Assembly: GCA_944381625.1 (NCBI GenBank)
Contig: CALWLW010000004.1
Coordinates: forward strand, 106,531-170,530
Length of the DNA: 64,000 nt
Source of the DNA: an uncultured Lachnoclostridium sp.
GTDB lineage: Bacteria > Bacillota > Clostridia > Lachnospirales > Lachnospiraceae
Direction: 5' to 3'
Position numbers and translations under genes: made by a program. The notes under the pieces are model-generated. The model made no database searches. It was not told the origin of the DNA and worked only from the letters and a program-made list of their open reading frames with translations. This document shows positions 8,724 through 18,360 of this stretch, piece by piece. The number at the start of each line of letters is the position of its first letter. Position 1 is the first letter of the stretch.

Positions 8724-9827
8724 TTACTCCAGGAAATCTTTCAGCTTCCGGCTGCGGCTGGGATGGCGGAGCTTGCGCAGCGCTTTCGCTTCGATCTGAC
8801 GGATACGCTCACGGGTGACATTGAACTCCTTGCCCACTTCCTCCAGTGTGCGGGCCCGCCCATCGTCCAGGCCGAAACGCAGGCGGAGTACCTTCTGTTC
8901 CCTCTCTGTGAGCGTGCTCAGCACCTCCACCAGCTGTTCTTTCAGCAGGGTGAACGCGGCGGCTTCCGCCGGCACCGGCACATTGTCGTCCTGGATGAAA
9001 TCGCCCAGATGGCTGTCCTCTTCTTCTCCGATGGGCGTCTCCAGGGATACCGGCTCCTGGGAGATTTTCAGGATCTCACGCACCCGCTCCACGGGCATGT
9101 TCATCTCTGCCGCGATCTCTTCCGGCTGCGGCTCTCTGCCCAGCTCCTGCAGAAGCTGGCGGGACACCCGGATCAGCTTGTTGATCGTCTCCACCATATG
9201 CACCGGGATACGGATCGTCCTGGCCTGGTCTGCGATGGCCCTGGTGATGGCCTGACGGATCCACCAGGTGGCGTAGGTACTGAATTTATAGCCTTTGCGG
9301 TAATCGAATTTTTCCACCGCCTTAATAAGCCCCAGGTTTCCTTCCTGGATCAGATCCAGGAAGAGCATACCCCGGCCCACATAACGTTTGGCGATGCTGA
9401 CCACCAGACGCAGGTTGGCCTCGGCCAGACGCTTCTTGGCCTCCTCATCCCCCAGTTCCATCCGTTTCGCCAGCTCGATCTCTTCCTCCGCGCTCAGAAG
9501 CGGCACCTTGCCGATCTCCTTTAAATACATGCGCACAGGGTCCTCGATGCTCACTCCGTCCGGAACCGACAGATCGATCTGCTCCATATCCACTTCATCT
9601 TCGTCAGTCAGGATGATATTGGCATCGTCGTCATCATCGGTGATCCTGAGTACGTCGATATTGTTGTGCTCCAGAAAATCCAGAATTTTTTCAAACTGTT
9701 CTGCATCCAGATTCATATCGCTGAAAAAATCACTGATCTCCTGATACTCCAGCACATTCTTTTTCTTTTTTGCCAGTGCAAGTAATTCTTTCAGTTTATC
9801 GCTGAATTTGGTTACATTTTCTTCCAT
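8724..9827 (-). CDS. sigA: Primary sigma factor (sigma A / RpoD)
   Basis: Housekeeping sigma factor that directs RNA polymerase to TATAAT/TTGACA promoters. Reading from ATG 9827 it is 367 residues, typical of Clostridia. Region 1.1 is short and acidic. Region 1.2 is [11 protein letters not shown]; region 2 is [39 protein letters not shown]. Region 4 has [18 protein letters not shown] and the helix-turn-helix [20 protein letters not shown]. The start six codons inside the longest frame is preferred because GGAAG lies just before it. It is 38 bp downstream of dnaG, forming the classic macromolecular-synthesis pair. Confidence 0.98.
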   Translation of the reverse strand: MEENVTKFSDKLKELLALAKKKKNVLEYQEISDFFSDMNLDAEQFEKILDFLEHNNIDVLRITDDDDDANIILTDEDEVDMEQIDLSVPDGVSIEDPVRMYLKEIGKVPLLSAEEEIELAKRMELGDEEAKKRLAEANLRLVVSIAKRYVGRGMLFLDLIQEGNLGLIKAVEKFDYRKGYKFSTYATWWIRQAITRAIADQARTIRIPVHMVETINKLIRVSRQLLQELGREPQPEEIAAEMNMPVERVREILKISQEPVSLETPIGEEEDSHLGDFIQDDNVPVPAEAAAFTLLKEQLVEVLSTLTEREQKVLRLRFGLDDGRARTLEEVGKEFNVTRERIRQIEAKALRKLRHPSRSRKLKDFLE

Positions 9828-9864
9828 ATTGGTTCTTCCTTCCATAATTGTTCATATTTTATCC

Positions 9865-11637
9865 TTAATCCAAAGAAATATGCAATTTCTCCATATCCCG
9901 GCGCTTCTGCACGATTTCCCGCAGCTTGTCCATATCGCCCGGGTCCATGTGTTCCGTCTGCCAGGATATGCTGTTCTGCTTCACTCTCAGGACCGTTTCC
10001 TGTAAGGCCTTCTCTTCCCCGTCCCTGCCGGCCAGCGGCGGGATGGACTGTTCCAGAAGCTCTGCCAGCTTCTGCTGTTCCTCCTCCTCGGTAAACTGCT
10101 GGAACAGCGCCGCCGGATTCAGTTTTCCCTCCTCCGCCTGCACTGCCAGAAACTCCGCCACCTTTCTGCAGAAGGGGTCTGTAAATTCCTCCGGTTCCAC
10201 ATAACGGGCAATGTTCCGGTAAAGCTTCAGATCTGAGCTCATCCAGCTCAGCAGCAGTTTCTGAGGTCTTAAACTCCTGTCCTCCGCTTTCTTCCTCCTC
10301 TGGCCGGGGGACGGCAGCGGTTTCTCTTCTTTTTTCAGATCTCCCAGGTGTTCTCCCACCCGGCTCACCATCTGCACCAGCTCCTGATAGGGGAGATGGT
10401 ACCGCTCCGCCGTGGCTTCGATGTAGTTCCCCCTCTCGATCCCTGCGTCGAACTCCAGGAGCTTTTTTGACACCTCCCGGAAGAACGCCGTCTTGCTCTC
10501 CGGCTCCCGGAAATCATACTGTCGCTCCAGTACCCGCAGTTCAAAAAAGAAGCTGCTCTCCGCCTGGTCGATGCGTTTCTGAAATTCTTCCGCCCCAAGG
10601 GCTTTGATGAACTCGTCCGGGTCTTTGTAAGGCTCCATGTTGATGACCTTTGCCCGAAGCCCCGCTTCTTTCAGGATGGGGATGGCCCGCATGGCCGCCC
10701 GGACGCCCGCTTCGTCGCTGTCATAGGTGAGCAGCACCTCGTTAGTATAACGTTTTAAGAGGACGGACTGCTGCTGGGTGAAGGCAGTTCCCAGCGACGC
10801 CACAGCCTGATTGAAGCCCGCCTGGTGCATGGCAATCACATCCATGTACCCCTCGCACAGTATGAGGTTCGGCTTTCTGGACAGCCTGGCCAGGTTCAGC
10901 CCGTAGAGGTTCCGGCTCTTGTCAAAGACCCTGGTCTCCGGGGAATTCAGGTACTTGGGTTTCCCGTCTCCCATCACACGGCCTCCGAATCCGATCACTC
11001 GGTTCCGGATATCCATGATCGGGAAGATCACACGGTTCCAGAACTTGTCGTACATCCCATGCTTCTCATCCGCCTGGAACAGCCCGGACTCTTTCAACAA
11101 ATGATCCGAATAGCCTTTGCTTTTCAGATACCGGTACAGTTCGCTGCCGCTCTTTCCGGCGTATCCCAGGCCGAATTGCTGCATGGTCCTGGCTTCAAGC
11201 CCTCTCCCCGTGAGGTAATCCATTCCCAGCTTCCCTCCGGGCTTTCTCAGCAGGTAATAATAATAGCTGGCTGCCAGCTTGTTGATCTCCAGGATCTGAG
11301 CTTTCAGATCCGCCTGCCTGCGGTCTTCCGGGGAGGCCTCCCGTTCGGGAAGCTCGATCCCCGCCCGGTCCGCCAATATCTTCACGGCTTCCGGGAAGGT
11401 CAGGTTCTCATATTCCATGACAAATTTAAAAACGTCGCCCCCGGCTCCACAGCTGAAACAGTGGTAGATCTGCCGGGACTGATTGACCGACATGGAGGGG
11501 TTCCTGTCATTGTGGAACGGGCAGATTCCCACATAGTTGCTGCCCTTCCTCTGGAGCTTGATATATCCGGATATCACATCCACAATATCGCTCCTGGAAC
11601 GGATCTCCTCCACCAGATCCTGTGAATAGTATTTCAT
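9865..11637 (-). CDS. dnaG: DNA primase
   Basis: Primase that lays RNA primers at the replication fork. At 590 residues it has normal length. The N-terminal CHC2 zinc ribbon is seen in CPFHNDRNPSMSVN and YHCFSCGAGGDVFKF (about residues 39-68). The TOPRIM core shows LILCEGYMDVIAMHQAG (catalytic Glu) and LTYDSDEAG with the Asp pair. A C-terminal helical part that should contact DnaB helicase follows. Start ATG 11637 with AGGTGA upstream. It lies between dgt and sigA on the same strand. Confidence 0.97.
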   Translation of the reverse strand: MKYYSQDLVEEIRSRSDIVDVISGYIKLQRKGSNYVGICPFHNDRNPSMSVNQSRQIYHCFSCGAGGDVFKFVMEYENLTFPEAVKILADRAGIELPEREASPEDRRQADLKAQILEINKLAASYYYYLLRKPGGKLGMDYLTGRGLEARTMQQFGLGYAGKSGSELYRYLKSKGYSDHLLKESGLFQADEKHGMYDKFWNRVIFPIMDIRNRVIGFGGRVMGDGKPKYLNSPETRVFDKSRNLYGLNLARLSRKPNLILCEGYMDVIAMHQAGFNQAVASLGTAFTQQQSVLLKRYTNEVLLTYDSDEAGVRAAMRAIPILKEAGLRAKVINMEPYKDPDEFIKALGAEEFQKRIDQAESSFFFELRVLERQYDFREPESKTAFFREVSKKLLEFDAGIERGNYIEATAERYHLPYQELVQMVSRVGEHLGDLKKEEKPLPSPGQRRKKAEDRSLRPQKLLLSWMSSDLKLYRNIARYVEPEEFTDPFCRKVAEFLAVQAEEGKLNPAALFQQFTEEEEQQKLAELLEQSIPPLAGRDGEEKALQETVLRVKQNSISWQTEHMDPGDMDKLREIVQKRRDMEKLHISLD

Positions 11638-11655
11638 GAAATCACCTGATTTCTC

Positions 11656-12669
11656 TTAGTATCTCCAGGAAACCGGAATGAAAAATTCCTGGAATTTTTC
11701 TATGGCATACTGGTCAGTCATGCCGGATATGTAATCGCACACGCTCCGTTCCTGGGTCTCCCCGGACTGCCACATGCGCTCCACATATTCATTGGGCAGA
11801 AGTTCCGGATGGTCCATATAATAACGGAACAGTTCCTTTACAATATGGATCGCCTTCTGCTCCTCTCCCTTCGCTTTGGGGTTGGTATAGACATGTTCAA
11901 ACATGAATTTCCGAAAGCCCCGGAAAGCAAATTCCACATCCTCCGACATCCGGATGTCCGGTACACCCTGGCTCTGCTCTACGATATCGTGAATCAGCGT
12001 ATTCAGTCTCTCCCTGGTACTATGCCCCAGGATATCCGTATAAGTCCTGGGAAGTTCATCCTCCCGGATGATCCCTCCCCGGATCGCATCGTCTGCGTCA
12101 TGATTGATATAGGCAATCTTGTCCGAATAGCGGACGATCCTGCCTTCCAGCGTGGAAGGGATTCCCGCCGTCTGATGGTTCAGAATCCCGTCCCGCACCT
12201 CCCATGTGAGGTTCAGGCCTCGTCCTTCCTTCTCCAGCCGTTCCACAATACGCACGCTCTGCCGGTTATGGGCAAATCCTTCGCTGCACACCTCGTTCAG
12301 CGCCCGCTCCCCTGCATGTCCAAACGGCGTATGCCCCAGATCATGTCCCAGCGCAATCGCCTCCGTCAGATCTTCGTTCAGCCGGAGCGCCCTGGCGATG
12401 GTGCGGGCGTTCTGGGCCACCTCCAGCGTATGCGTCAGCCGGGTCCGGTAATGATCTCCCCTGGGCGTTAAGAACACCTGGGTCTTGTGCTTCAAGCGGC
12501 GGAACGATTTACAGTGCAGGATGCGGTCCCGGTCCCGCTGGTAAACAGGACGGATGTCGCATGGAGGCTCGTCCACGTCCCGCCCTCTGGAATTGCGGCT
12601 CAGGGATGCATAGGGACTTAAAAACTCCATCTCCCAGTTTTCCATATTTTCACGGATAGACAACTTCAT
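11656..12669 (-). CDS. dgt: Deoxyguanosinetriphosphate triphosphohydrolase-like protein
   Basis: A 337-residue HD-superfamily enzyme that splits dNTPs into deoxynucleoside and triphosphate. The metal site is clear: the first His in FRRLKHKTQVF, then THTLEVAQNARTIARAL, the HD pair in ALGHDLGHTPFGHAGE (about residue 110) and a distal Asp in SDKIAYINHDADDA. This short clade lacks the long insert of the E. coli enzyme and is the usual Gram-positive form, next to dnaG. Start choice is open: ATG 12669 is almost inside an AGGAGG site, whereas TTG 12663 lies 7 bp from it and may be the true start. Confidence 0.94.
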   Translation of the reverse strand: MKLSIRENMENWEMEFLSPYASLSRNSRGRDVDEPPCDIRPVYQRDRDRILHCKSFRRLKHKTQVFLTPRGDHYRTRLTHTLEVAQNARTIARALRLNEDLTEAIALGHDLGHTPFGHAGERALNEVCSEGFAHNRQSVRIVERLEKEGRGLNLTWEVRDGILNHQTAGIPSTLEGRIVRYSDKIAYINHDADDAIRGGIIREDELPRTYTDILGHSTRERLNTLIHDIVEQSQGVPDIRMSEDVEFAFRGFRKFMFEHVYTNPKAKGEEQKAIHIVKELFRYYMDHPELLPNEYVERMWQSGETQERSVCDYISGMTDQYAIEKFQEFFIPVSWRY

Positions 12670-12734
12670 CCCTCCTCACAAAAATTCCCTCTATTATATA
12701 TCTATTCCATATAAAATGCAAAAATCCTTCTTTT

Positions 12735-13307
12735 TTAATTTTTCTTTGATTTGATGCGCGGATATTCTTTCTTCCCCACCATGTATTTCTTCATATAGGC
12801 AAAGGTGTAGTCCTCCCCCTTCTGATCCAGCATGCGCAGAATATACTCCAGAAGCGCCCGGGTATCGTCGTGGATCATGTAGCTGTCTTTCCCTTTTTCG
12901 TAATATTCCAGCGGAGAATGCTGGGTATATTTCTTTCCTTCATACACTTTGGAGGCGGCGATCCGGTCCATGATCATCTCATTTACGTACCGGAGAGGCA
13001 TCTTCATGCCTGTCATCCCCTTTACCGGACCGGTACTGTAGTCGATCCAGTATTCATAATGGTGTTTGTTGCGCCCTTTGTGATGGAGCCATGCGGAGGA
13101 ATAGCCCTTCTGTTCCCGTTCCGCGTTGTTGGGGCTGCGGTAGCCCTGATAATACCTGCATCCCGGCCAGAATTCTGTAGGGGAATATTTGGACAGGTCG
13201 TGGGTCAGCCCCTGCCAGTACATTCCCACCCGGAAACAGTGGCGGGCCACTACGATCTTATGCTCCGTAATGGTGTGAAAATGTCTCAGAATGTTAATCA
13301 GCCTCAT
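12735..13307 (-). CDS. DUF5662 family protein
   Basis: A 190-residue protein of a clostridial family I know only as DUF5662. It contains several conserved His and Asp residues, such as HKIVVARHCFRVG and GLTHDLSKYSPTEFW near the N-terminus, then SAWLHHKGRNKHHYEYWID, a pattern resembling a metal-binding HD-like helical bundle. No reaction is known to me. The ATG at 13307 is chosen because GGTGAGG lies just upstream and translation would couple to the GH13 gene, whose stop overlaps it by 14 bp. Confidence 0.8.
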   Translation of the reverse strand: MRLINILRHFHTITEHKIVVARHCFRVGMYWQGLTHDLSKYSPTEFWPGCRYYQGYRSPNNAEREQKGYSSAWLHHKGRNKHHYEYWIDYSTGPVKGMTGMKMPLRYVNEMIMDRIAASKVYEGKKYTQHSPLEYYEKGKDSYMIHDDTRALLEYILRMLDQKGEDYTFAYMKKYMVGKKEYPRIKSKKN

Positions 13308-15141
13308 ATGCCTCACCTGCCAGTATCCATATGGTTCTGGGCGGGACAAGAACCGTCTTCTGATCCTCCAGAAGTTCTCTCTCCTCATCTTTCAGAAAAA
13401 CCGCCCCTTCCCGTCCCGTGTCCGCCGCCAGGAACCATCTCTGTCCCGCCGGCAGCGTGGGCAGCGCCATCTCATGCTCAATCATATGCATATTATAGAG
13501 GATATATATGGTCTGATCCCCCGTATAGGCTCCGGCATACAGGACTCCCATCTGCCGGTTGTAACTCTCAAACTCTTCGTACCATGCCCGCATCCCATGA
13601 TAGGACAGATCCGGCATCCCTTTGGACAGATAATCCTTCAATTTATAGGGCTTTCGCCGTCCAAACGCCGCGTGCTTCCTGCGGAACGCAATGGCCTGAC
13701 GGACAAATTCCTGCATCTGGCGGCTGGACTTTTTCCTGCTCCACTGCACCCAGGAGATCTCGTTGTCCTGGCAGTAGACGTTATTGTTTCCGCCCTGGGA
13801 ATTCTCCATCTCATCTCCGCCGTAGATCGCCGGGACTCCCTGGGACAGAAGAAGGATCAGAAAAGCGTTCCTGATCTGGCGCCTGCGCAGGGCCGCCAGC
13901 GCTTTTTTGGATGCGGGGCCTTCTTCGCCATAATTACAGCTATAGTTATTGTCGGTCCCGTCCCGGTTCTCTTCCCCGTTGTCCTCGTTGTGCTTCACAT
14001 CGTAGGAAACGGCATCCGCCAGCGTAAATCCGTTGTGGCCGGCCATATAATTGATCACGGCCTGCTGAGACGGATTGCGCCTCATGCTCTCCGATATCTG
14101 CCACAGCGTATCCTCGTCCCCTTTCAGGAAACGGCGGGCTTTGATCATAAAATCATCGTTATATTCCGCCAGTCTCCGGTAAGACGGACGATACCCCTGT
14201 TCATAGATCCTTTCCAGAGGGAAATATTCACTCATAATCTTGGTCCTGGACAGCGCAGGCTCCCAGGACAGGGAAACCAGCGGCGTATCCTGGGCGTTGA
14301 CATGGACGCCGTCAATATGGTATTCCTGCACCCAATGCTTCACACAGTCCCGGATCAGCGCCGGACTGGTCATATGGGGGAAATAAAATTCCAGGATCAG
14401 CTCGATCCCGTTTTTATGAAGCTCCCTCACCAGCTCCTTCATCTCCCGCACGGGATTGCCCGACGCGCTGTAAGAGGCTTTGGGAGCGAAGAAGCACGCT
14501 TTTCCATAACCCCAGTAATTCAGCTTCCCGGCGCTGTGTTTTTTCACCGGCATATGCTTCTTCGGAGCTTCCTCCGCTTCCGCCTCCGCAAACTCATAGA
14601 CCGGCATCAGTTCCAGCTGGGTGACGCCCAATCCTTTCAGATAGGGAATCTTTTCCCTGATCCCGGCAAACGTCCCCGGATGCCGTACCCTGGAAGACGG
14701 GTCCATGGTAAAGCCCCTGGGATGGGTCGTGTACATAACACACTCTTCATAAGGAAGCTCAAGCGGCCGGTCTCCCTGCCAGGAAAACGCGCTAAAATCC
14801 GCCCGGCACCGGACTTCGTGGGGACTCTGAGGACAGTTCCCCCAGACCTCCCGGCCTGTGACAGTGTCCGCATAGGGATCCTGTCTGACCGTTCCGTCAA
14901 TACGATAGTTATATTCATACTGATCCATGGGGAAATGGCGGATCTTCATGGCATACAGATCTCCAAACTGCATGTCCTCCGTAAATACCAGTTCTGCCTC
15001 CGGTTCTTCTGTTCCCCTGGGGTACAGAAGCAGGCTGCATGACCCGCCGTCTCTTACCGTCACCGCAAAATTGATGTCTTTTCCTTCTTTTGTCACTCCC
15101 AGCCGTTCCGGTCTGCCGGCTTCCACCTGATAATTAAACAT
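13294..15141 (-). CDS. GH13 debranching-enzyme-like protein, catalytic residues lost
   Basis: A 615-residue relative of GlgX/isoamylase-type glycogen debranching enzymes. Residues 1-110 resemble a CBM48 beta-sandwich, followed by the (beta/alpha)8 barrel (PRGFTMDPSSRV, LGVTQLELMPVYEF, LNYWGYG) and a C-terminal beta domain (VPAIYGGDEMENSQGGNNN). The active site is degenerate. Where active homologues have a DVVYNH-type region I there is LILEFYFPH (248-256). The nucleophile motif GFRFD is GVHVN (278-282), so Asp is Asn. The HD of region IV is HN (369-370). Glu305 in MSEYF may be the only retained acid. The frame is intact over its full length, so it looks like a maintained pseudoenzyme, perhaps glucan-binding or regulatory. 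Confidence 0.85.
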   Translation of the reverse strand: MFNYQVEAGRPERLGVTKEGKDINFAVTVRDGGSCSLLLYPRGTEEPEAELVFTEDMQFGDLYAMKIRHFPMDQYEYNYRIDGTVRQDPYADTVTGREVWGNCPQSPHEVRCRADFSAFSWQGDRPLELPYEECVMYTTHPRGFTMDPSSRVRHPGTFAGIREKIPYLKGLGVTQLELMPVYEFAEAEAEEAPKKHMPVKKHSAGKLNYWGYGKACFFAPKASYSASGNPVREMKELVRELHKNGIELILEFYFPHMTSPALIRDCVKHWVQEYHIDGVHVNAQDTPLVSLSWEPALSRTKIMSEYFPLERIYEQGYRPSYRRLAEYNDDFMIKARRFLKGDEDTLWQISESMRRNPSQQAVINYMAGHNGFTLADAVSYDVKHNEDNGEENRDGTDNNYSCNYGEEGPASKKALAALRRRQIRNAFLILLLSQGVPAIYGGDEMENSQGGNNNVYCQDNEISWVQWSRKKSSRQMQEFVRQAIAFRRKHAAFGRRKPYKLKDYLSKGMPDLSYHGMRAWYEEFESYNRQMGVLYAGAYTGDQTIYILYNMHMIEHEMALPTLPAGQRWFLAADTGREGAVFLKDEERELLEDQKTVLVPPRTIWILAGEAYEAD

Positions 15142-15352
15142 ACTTGATACCTTTCCCCTCCAATAGTCGATAATATACCCAATTATACGTATTATAGCAT
15201 CCGGCGGAGGTTATGACAACATAATTTTTCTTTGCTGTTCTTCAAGGTTCATATGGAAATGCAGCGAGGGGCCTGCGGGGCGGAGAACGGGGCTGAAAAG
15301 GGAAAAAACTGCCAACACTTTGTTGTGATGACAGTTTTATATGTATTATATA

Positions 15353-15530
15353 TTATAATTTCCCTAATATAAAATTCATCCAATCATCCGTCTTTTTCTT
15401 ATTGGGATTTACCAGTTTACCGACATCCTCATCCACGTTTTGTCCTGTCTGAACTCGATATAACTCTAAATGGCGGATGACTAGACTCCTGATTTCTTAA
15501 TAACGAAGGCTTTCCAAGTCTCATGCGGCA
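15353..15530 (-). pseudogene. Gene remnant with in-frame stops
   Basis: On the minus strand one frame reads EIRSLVIRHLELYRV, then QTGQNVDEDVGKLVNPNKKK and TDDWMNFILGKL before a TAA at 15355-15353. The text looks like real protein, but it has no start and is cut by stop codons at its upstream end. I do not recognise the parent family. It lies in the 620-bp stretch between the GH13 gene and the AT-rich patch, downstream of a separate 45-codon frame. Confidence 0.5.
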
Positions 15531-15568
15531 ATCCAGACGAAAAACTGCATTACCTCATCTTGTGCATT

Positions 15569-15706
15569 TCATATTTTACTCTTCTCAATCACAGGATCGA
15601 TGATAAGATTATCGTTTGTAGATTCTATTTCTTCTTTTTGTTTTATCTCATCGAGAGCTTCATTTAAGAATCGTGAAAAAATCTCTTTATTCATTTCTTT
15701 GAGCAT
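15569..15706 (-). CDS. Small hypothetical protein, 45 residues
   Basis: Short frame MLKEMNKEIFSRFLNEALDE followed by a charged tail ending IIDPVIEKSKI. AAGGAAGG lies 7-8 bp before the ATG. It is AT-rich, acidic and helical in appearance. It may be a genuine small protein or the 5' end of a gene whose 3' end is the remnant at 15353-15530; the two lie in different frames. Confidence 0.4.
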   Translation of the reverse strand: MLKEMNKEIFSRFLNEALDEIKQKEEIESTNDNLIIDPVIEKSKI

Positions 15707-15765
15707 CCTGTTCCTTCCTTATCTGCCCTGATTCTTCTGACGGATTTTATTGTATCCGCGTGGCT

Positions 15766-16398
15766 CTAAAGTTCATGTGACAGATAACAATATAAAAAAA
15801 TTCCTGTTATCATAAATTGGTATACTAAAATAAATCCTGCATATATTGCATACCAGGCGTCAATGCCTGTTTTTGATTCGGAGTAATGAGTTGTCCTGCA
15901 TAAATTATCCAACACAGCGTCCATTTGGAGCATATATTTTCGATCCGATATTCTACTTATATCGTCCCGGAACAAATGTGGTTCCTTATTTTGTAATTCT
16001 GGGTCTATTGTGCAAATAATATCTTGTAATACTTTCATCTTTTTATCCGCATATATGACAAACGCTCCATATAATATCAAAATATAAATACAGAGGGAAA
16101 GTACCTTGTTATCCTCAAGATTTATAAAATTATAGCATAAGGGTAATAGCGCGACATCCAACCACATCAACAACAGAAATATATAATTTACATCTTTTAA
16201 CTTTATCTGAAATTTTTTTATAAAACGAAGAAATAATAAAATATAAATCATTGCTCCAATACATATGAGAAAAATCACATTCCCCATAGTTGTCAGATAT
16301 AAGAAAAGCACGGAAATTGTACATAATGTAATCCAAAAAATCGTACGAAACATCTCTTCAAATCCATCCGATAACATACGGTGATGTCTTACCTCCAT
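15766..16398 (-). CDS. Hypothetical membrane protein
   Basis: A 210-residue protein with about five hydrophobic helices (around residues 18-36, 40-58, 70-88, 98-116 and 185-205) and a soluble segment of about 60 residues before the last helix. No family is recognised. Base composition is clearly more AT-rich than the housekeeping block to the left, which suggests acquisition. The start is uncertain: ATG 16398 overlaps its own GGAGG, while ATG 16377 lies 14 bp after it. Its position in a patch with an Rpn-type nuclease and remnants suggests an immunity or phage-related gene, without direct proof. Confidence 0.55.
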   Translation of the reverse strand: MEVRHHRMLSDGFEEMFRTIFWITLCTISVLFLYLTTMGNVIFLICIGAMIYILLFLRFIKKFQIKLKDVNYIFLLLMWLDVALLPLCYNFINLEDNKVLSLCIYILILYGAFVIYADKKMKVLQDIICTIDPELQNKEPHLFRDDISRISDRKYMLQMDAVLDNLCRTTHYSESKTGIDAWYAIYAGFILVYQFMITGIFLYCYLSHEL

Positions 16399-16609
16399 TT
16401 TTTAACCATGCAGCAGTTAATATCTGTTCTATTTCCAGAAACACAGCCTCCATTATCAGGTCAGCCTGCGCCCCGGAAGCAAACTCATGTACTACGAAAT
16501 AAACGCTCGTGAGCCCGGCTGACATGAGTAATTTCACAAAATTTTTACAGCTCTGGTTGTTGCACTCTTTTGTCCTGCAACAATAACCGTTCCTTCTGTC
16601 TTGCATAAA

Positions 16610-16641
16610 GCGGCATGTTCCCAGAAAGGGCAACATGCCGC
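16610..16641 (-). terminator. Probable terminator of the Rpn-type gene
   Basis: GCGGCATGTT and AACATGCCGC form a 10-bp stem around a 12-nt loop, 90 bp after the stop of the gene that ends at 16731. On the minus strand the stem is followed by TTTATG. The 330 bp between 16398 and 16731 otherwise shows only a weak overlapping frame of 99 codons that I do not accept. Confidence 0.5.
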
Positions 16642-16730
16642 CATTTGCTGTCTGCAAGCCGTAAAACAGGCCGGTTATAGTTCTTCTTTGACAGTTCTAT
16701 TAAGAAAAGCCGAAGCTGTAAACCGACTTG

Positions 16731-17702
16731 TTAAACACTTGTAAGAAGCTGTTCTTCAGCTTTCTGATACTCGCTTTCCGTATACCCAAGGTCAAGTATC
16801 TGCTCCTTAGAATAATGCTTTTTAATCATACGAATAATGGCTTCTTTTTTCTCTTCCTGGCGGCCCTCCTGCCAACCTTCCTGGCGGCCCGCTTTGAGAA
16901 GTCGTTCGGATTCCAGTTCTAATATTTTCCCACCCATAATTTCTGCGACCTCCTTTTTCAGAGTTTGGCTGTTTCTCAATACATGATCCGAAATATCTTT
17001 GATCAGCCGGATCAGATCCACATACATCGCCGATTTATCCATTGGCTCTAATTCTTCCCACAGGCGGCTGACCATGTTACGATATTCCTCCAACAGTTCT
17101 TTTGTCCGCTCTGCGGAGGCGCTGATCACATCCAACTCCTTTTCATATCTTAATATATAGTATGGAAGCATACACAACAAATTTTTTTGGAAAATCTCTT
17201 CTTTTGTATAATCTGAGACTTTGATCACTCTTGTTGTATAATTGCATATCTGTCCGTCCGGCATAATCACTTTCATTTGAAGCGAGTCCTTCGTATTGCC
17301 ATCACTGCGCAGGTACATCACGCATGACTCCGGGAAACGGATCTCATAGGGACTTCCGTTTATGAAAGCCTCCTCCAGAGCGATGGCAAAGTCGTACTCG
17401 AACATTCTGATCACCATTGTGCGGTCGGAAACGCTTTGACATTCAATATGGTACAAGTGACCTTTGATTCGGAAGATGGAATCTGTTACAATCTTTCCTT
17501 CTTCCTCCATAAATTCATTCCTGAGCTGAGCGTCAATATCCTCTGCAACGAATTTCTTCCCGAAAACCTCGTTAATCAGAGGGACCATCAACTGAGGCAT
17601 CTTTTGTGCCATGGTACGAAAAACATCATCAAATATCATGGTCCTTACCGCGGCTTTTCCCGCAGGCTGTTTTTTAGCAGAACCACTTTGGTTCTTACCC
17701 AT
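16731..17702 (-). CDS. Rpn-family recombination-promoting nuclease (PD-(D/E)XK)
   Basis: A 323-residue member of the Rpn/transposase_31 group, DNA endonucleases of the PD-(D/E)XK superfamily linked to RecA-independent recombination and, in some cases, to antiphage defence. The nuclease motif is seen in DSIFRIKGHLYHIECQS (Asp...Glu-x-Gln), followed by MVIRMFEYDFAIALEEA. The C-terminus carries the tandem GRQEGWQEGRQEE-type repeat found in this family, and such repeats are prone to length change. ATG 17702 is preferred to 17720 because GCGGGGG precedes it. AT-rich, alone on its strand among remnants. Confidence 0.85.
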   Translation of the reverse strand: MGKNQSGSAKKQPAGKAAVRTMIFDDVFRTMAQKMPQLMVPLINEVFGKKFVAEDIDAQLRNEFMEEEGKIVTDSIFRIKGHLYHIECQSVSDRTMVIRMFEYDFAIALEEAFINGSPYEIRFPESCVMYLRSDGNTKDSLQMKVIMPDGQICNYTTRVIKVSDYTKEEIFQKNLLCMLPYYILRYEKELDVISASAERTKELLEEYRNMVSRLWEELEPMDKSAMYVDLIRLIKDISDHVLRNSQTLKKEVAEIMGGKILELESERLLKAGRQEGWQEGRQEEKKEAIIRMIKKHYSKEQILDLGYTESEYQKAEEQLLTSV

Positions 17703-17780
17703 TTCATCCCCCGCTTTCATTAACTATATTATATTCGATTGACGCAATAAAAGCAAATAATGTTACCTGGAGTGCAAAAA

Positions 17781-17945
17781 TTACATAACATAGAACACGA
17801 TTGCATATTCCTTTTCTGCCATCCCTTCAAAATACCTTTTTAATTTGTCTAAATAAGAATATATGTATTCATAAAATACGCCTGCTTCGTCGACGTTTTC
17901 ATTTCCACAAAGCGGATATATTCCATACTCTTCACTTTCCTGACA
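17781..17945 (-). pseudogene. C-terminal remnant of an unknown gene
   Basis: Frame without a start, opened just after a TAG and reading QESEEYGIYPLCGNENVDEA, then GVFYEYIYSYLDKLKRYFEG and MAEKEYAIVFYVM before TAA. It looks like genuine coding text of an acidic protein. It occupies much of the 340-bp stretch between the Rpn-type gene and the next hypothetical gene, which otherwise shows nothing I can name. Confidence 0.45.
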
Positions 17946-18060
17946 CTATGAATTCAGATATCCTTCATCCCGTCGAAGGTAAAACCCGTTTTAACGGCGC
18001 GCTCGTGGCTACCGTATCATTGTTCCACAGCTTATACAACACTCGAACTGAGCAGCCACA

Positions 18061-18360
18061 TTATTGTCTCCATATAACTGTCCCGTCTTCCATTTCTATG
18101 CCCGTAGGTTTGTTATACTCAGATATCTCGATTAGCTGTCCTTGCTTTATGTTTATATCTTTCCAGTTTTTAACTATCTTTTCCACTTTAAATGCACAGG
18201 CGTAATATTCCCTGTAATTTTCTGCATCTTCTTCTAAACCATTATTCGTCTCAAAAATAGTGTCTATCAATCCCACTATAACAATTTTTCCGAAATCCCA
18301 TGATACTTTTAAACATGTTCCATTCGGATATTTGCTAACTGTTCTCATCATCTCATCCAT
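18061..18360 (-). CDS. Hypothetical protein, possibly the 3' part of a frameshifted gene
   Basis: Frame of 99 codons starting MDEMMRTVSKYPNGTCLKVSW and ending EMEDGTVIWRQ. The middle (VIVGLIDTIFETNNGLEEDA) is rich in acidic residues. No family is recognised. The frame directly upstream (18348-18509) reads INSLDMTGRDRYYL up to the same position, and joining the two by a one-base shift would give a continuous protein of about 145-150 residues. Small acidic proteins of this kind beside decayed DNA are often immunity proteins of contact-toxin systems, but that is only an inference. Confidence 0.5.
   Translation of the reverse strand: MDEMMRTVSKYPNGTCLKVSWDFGKIVIVGLIDTIFETNNGLEEDAENYREYYACAFKVEKIVKNWKDINIKQGQLIEISEYNKPTGIEMEDGTVIWRQ

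Noticed and set aside
13291..15042. Long open frame of 583 codons on the plus strand
   Set aside because: Antisense shadow of the GH13 gene, with no recognisable domain or ribosome-binding site.
16358..16657. Open frame of 99 codons overlapping the start of the membrane-protein gene
   Set aside because: It runs through the hairpin at 16610-16641, lacks a ribosome-binding site, and its text does not look like one protein.
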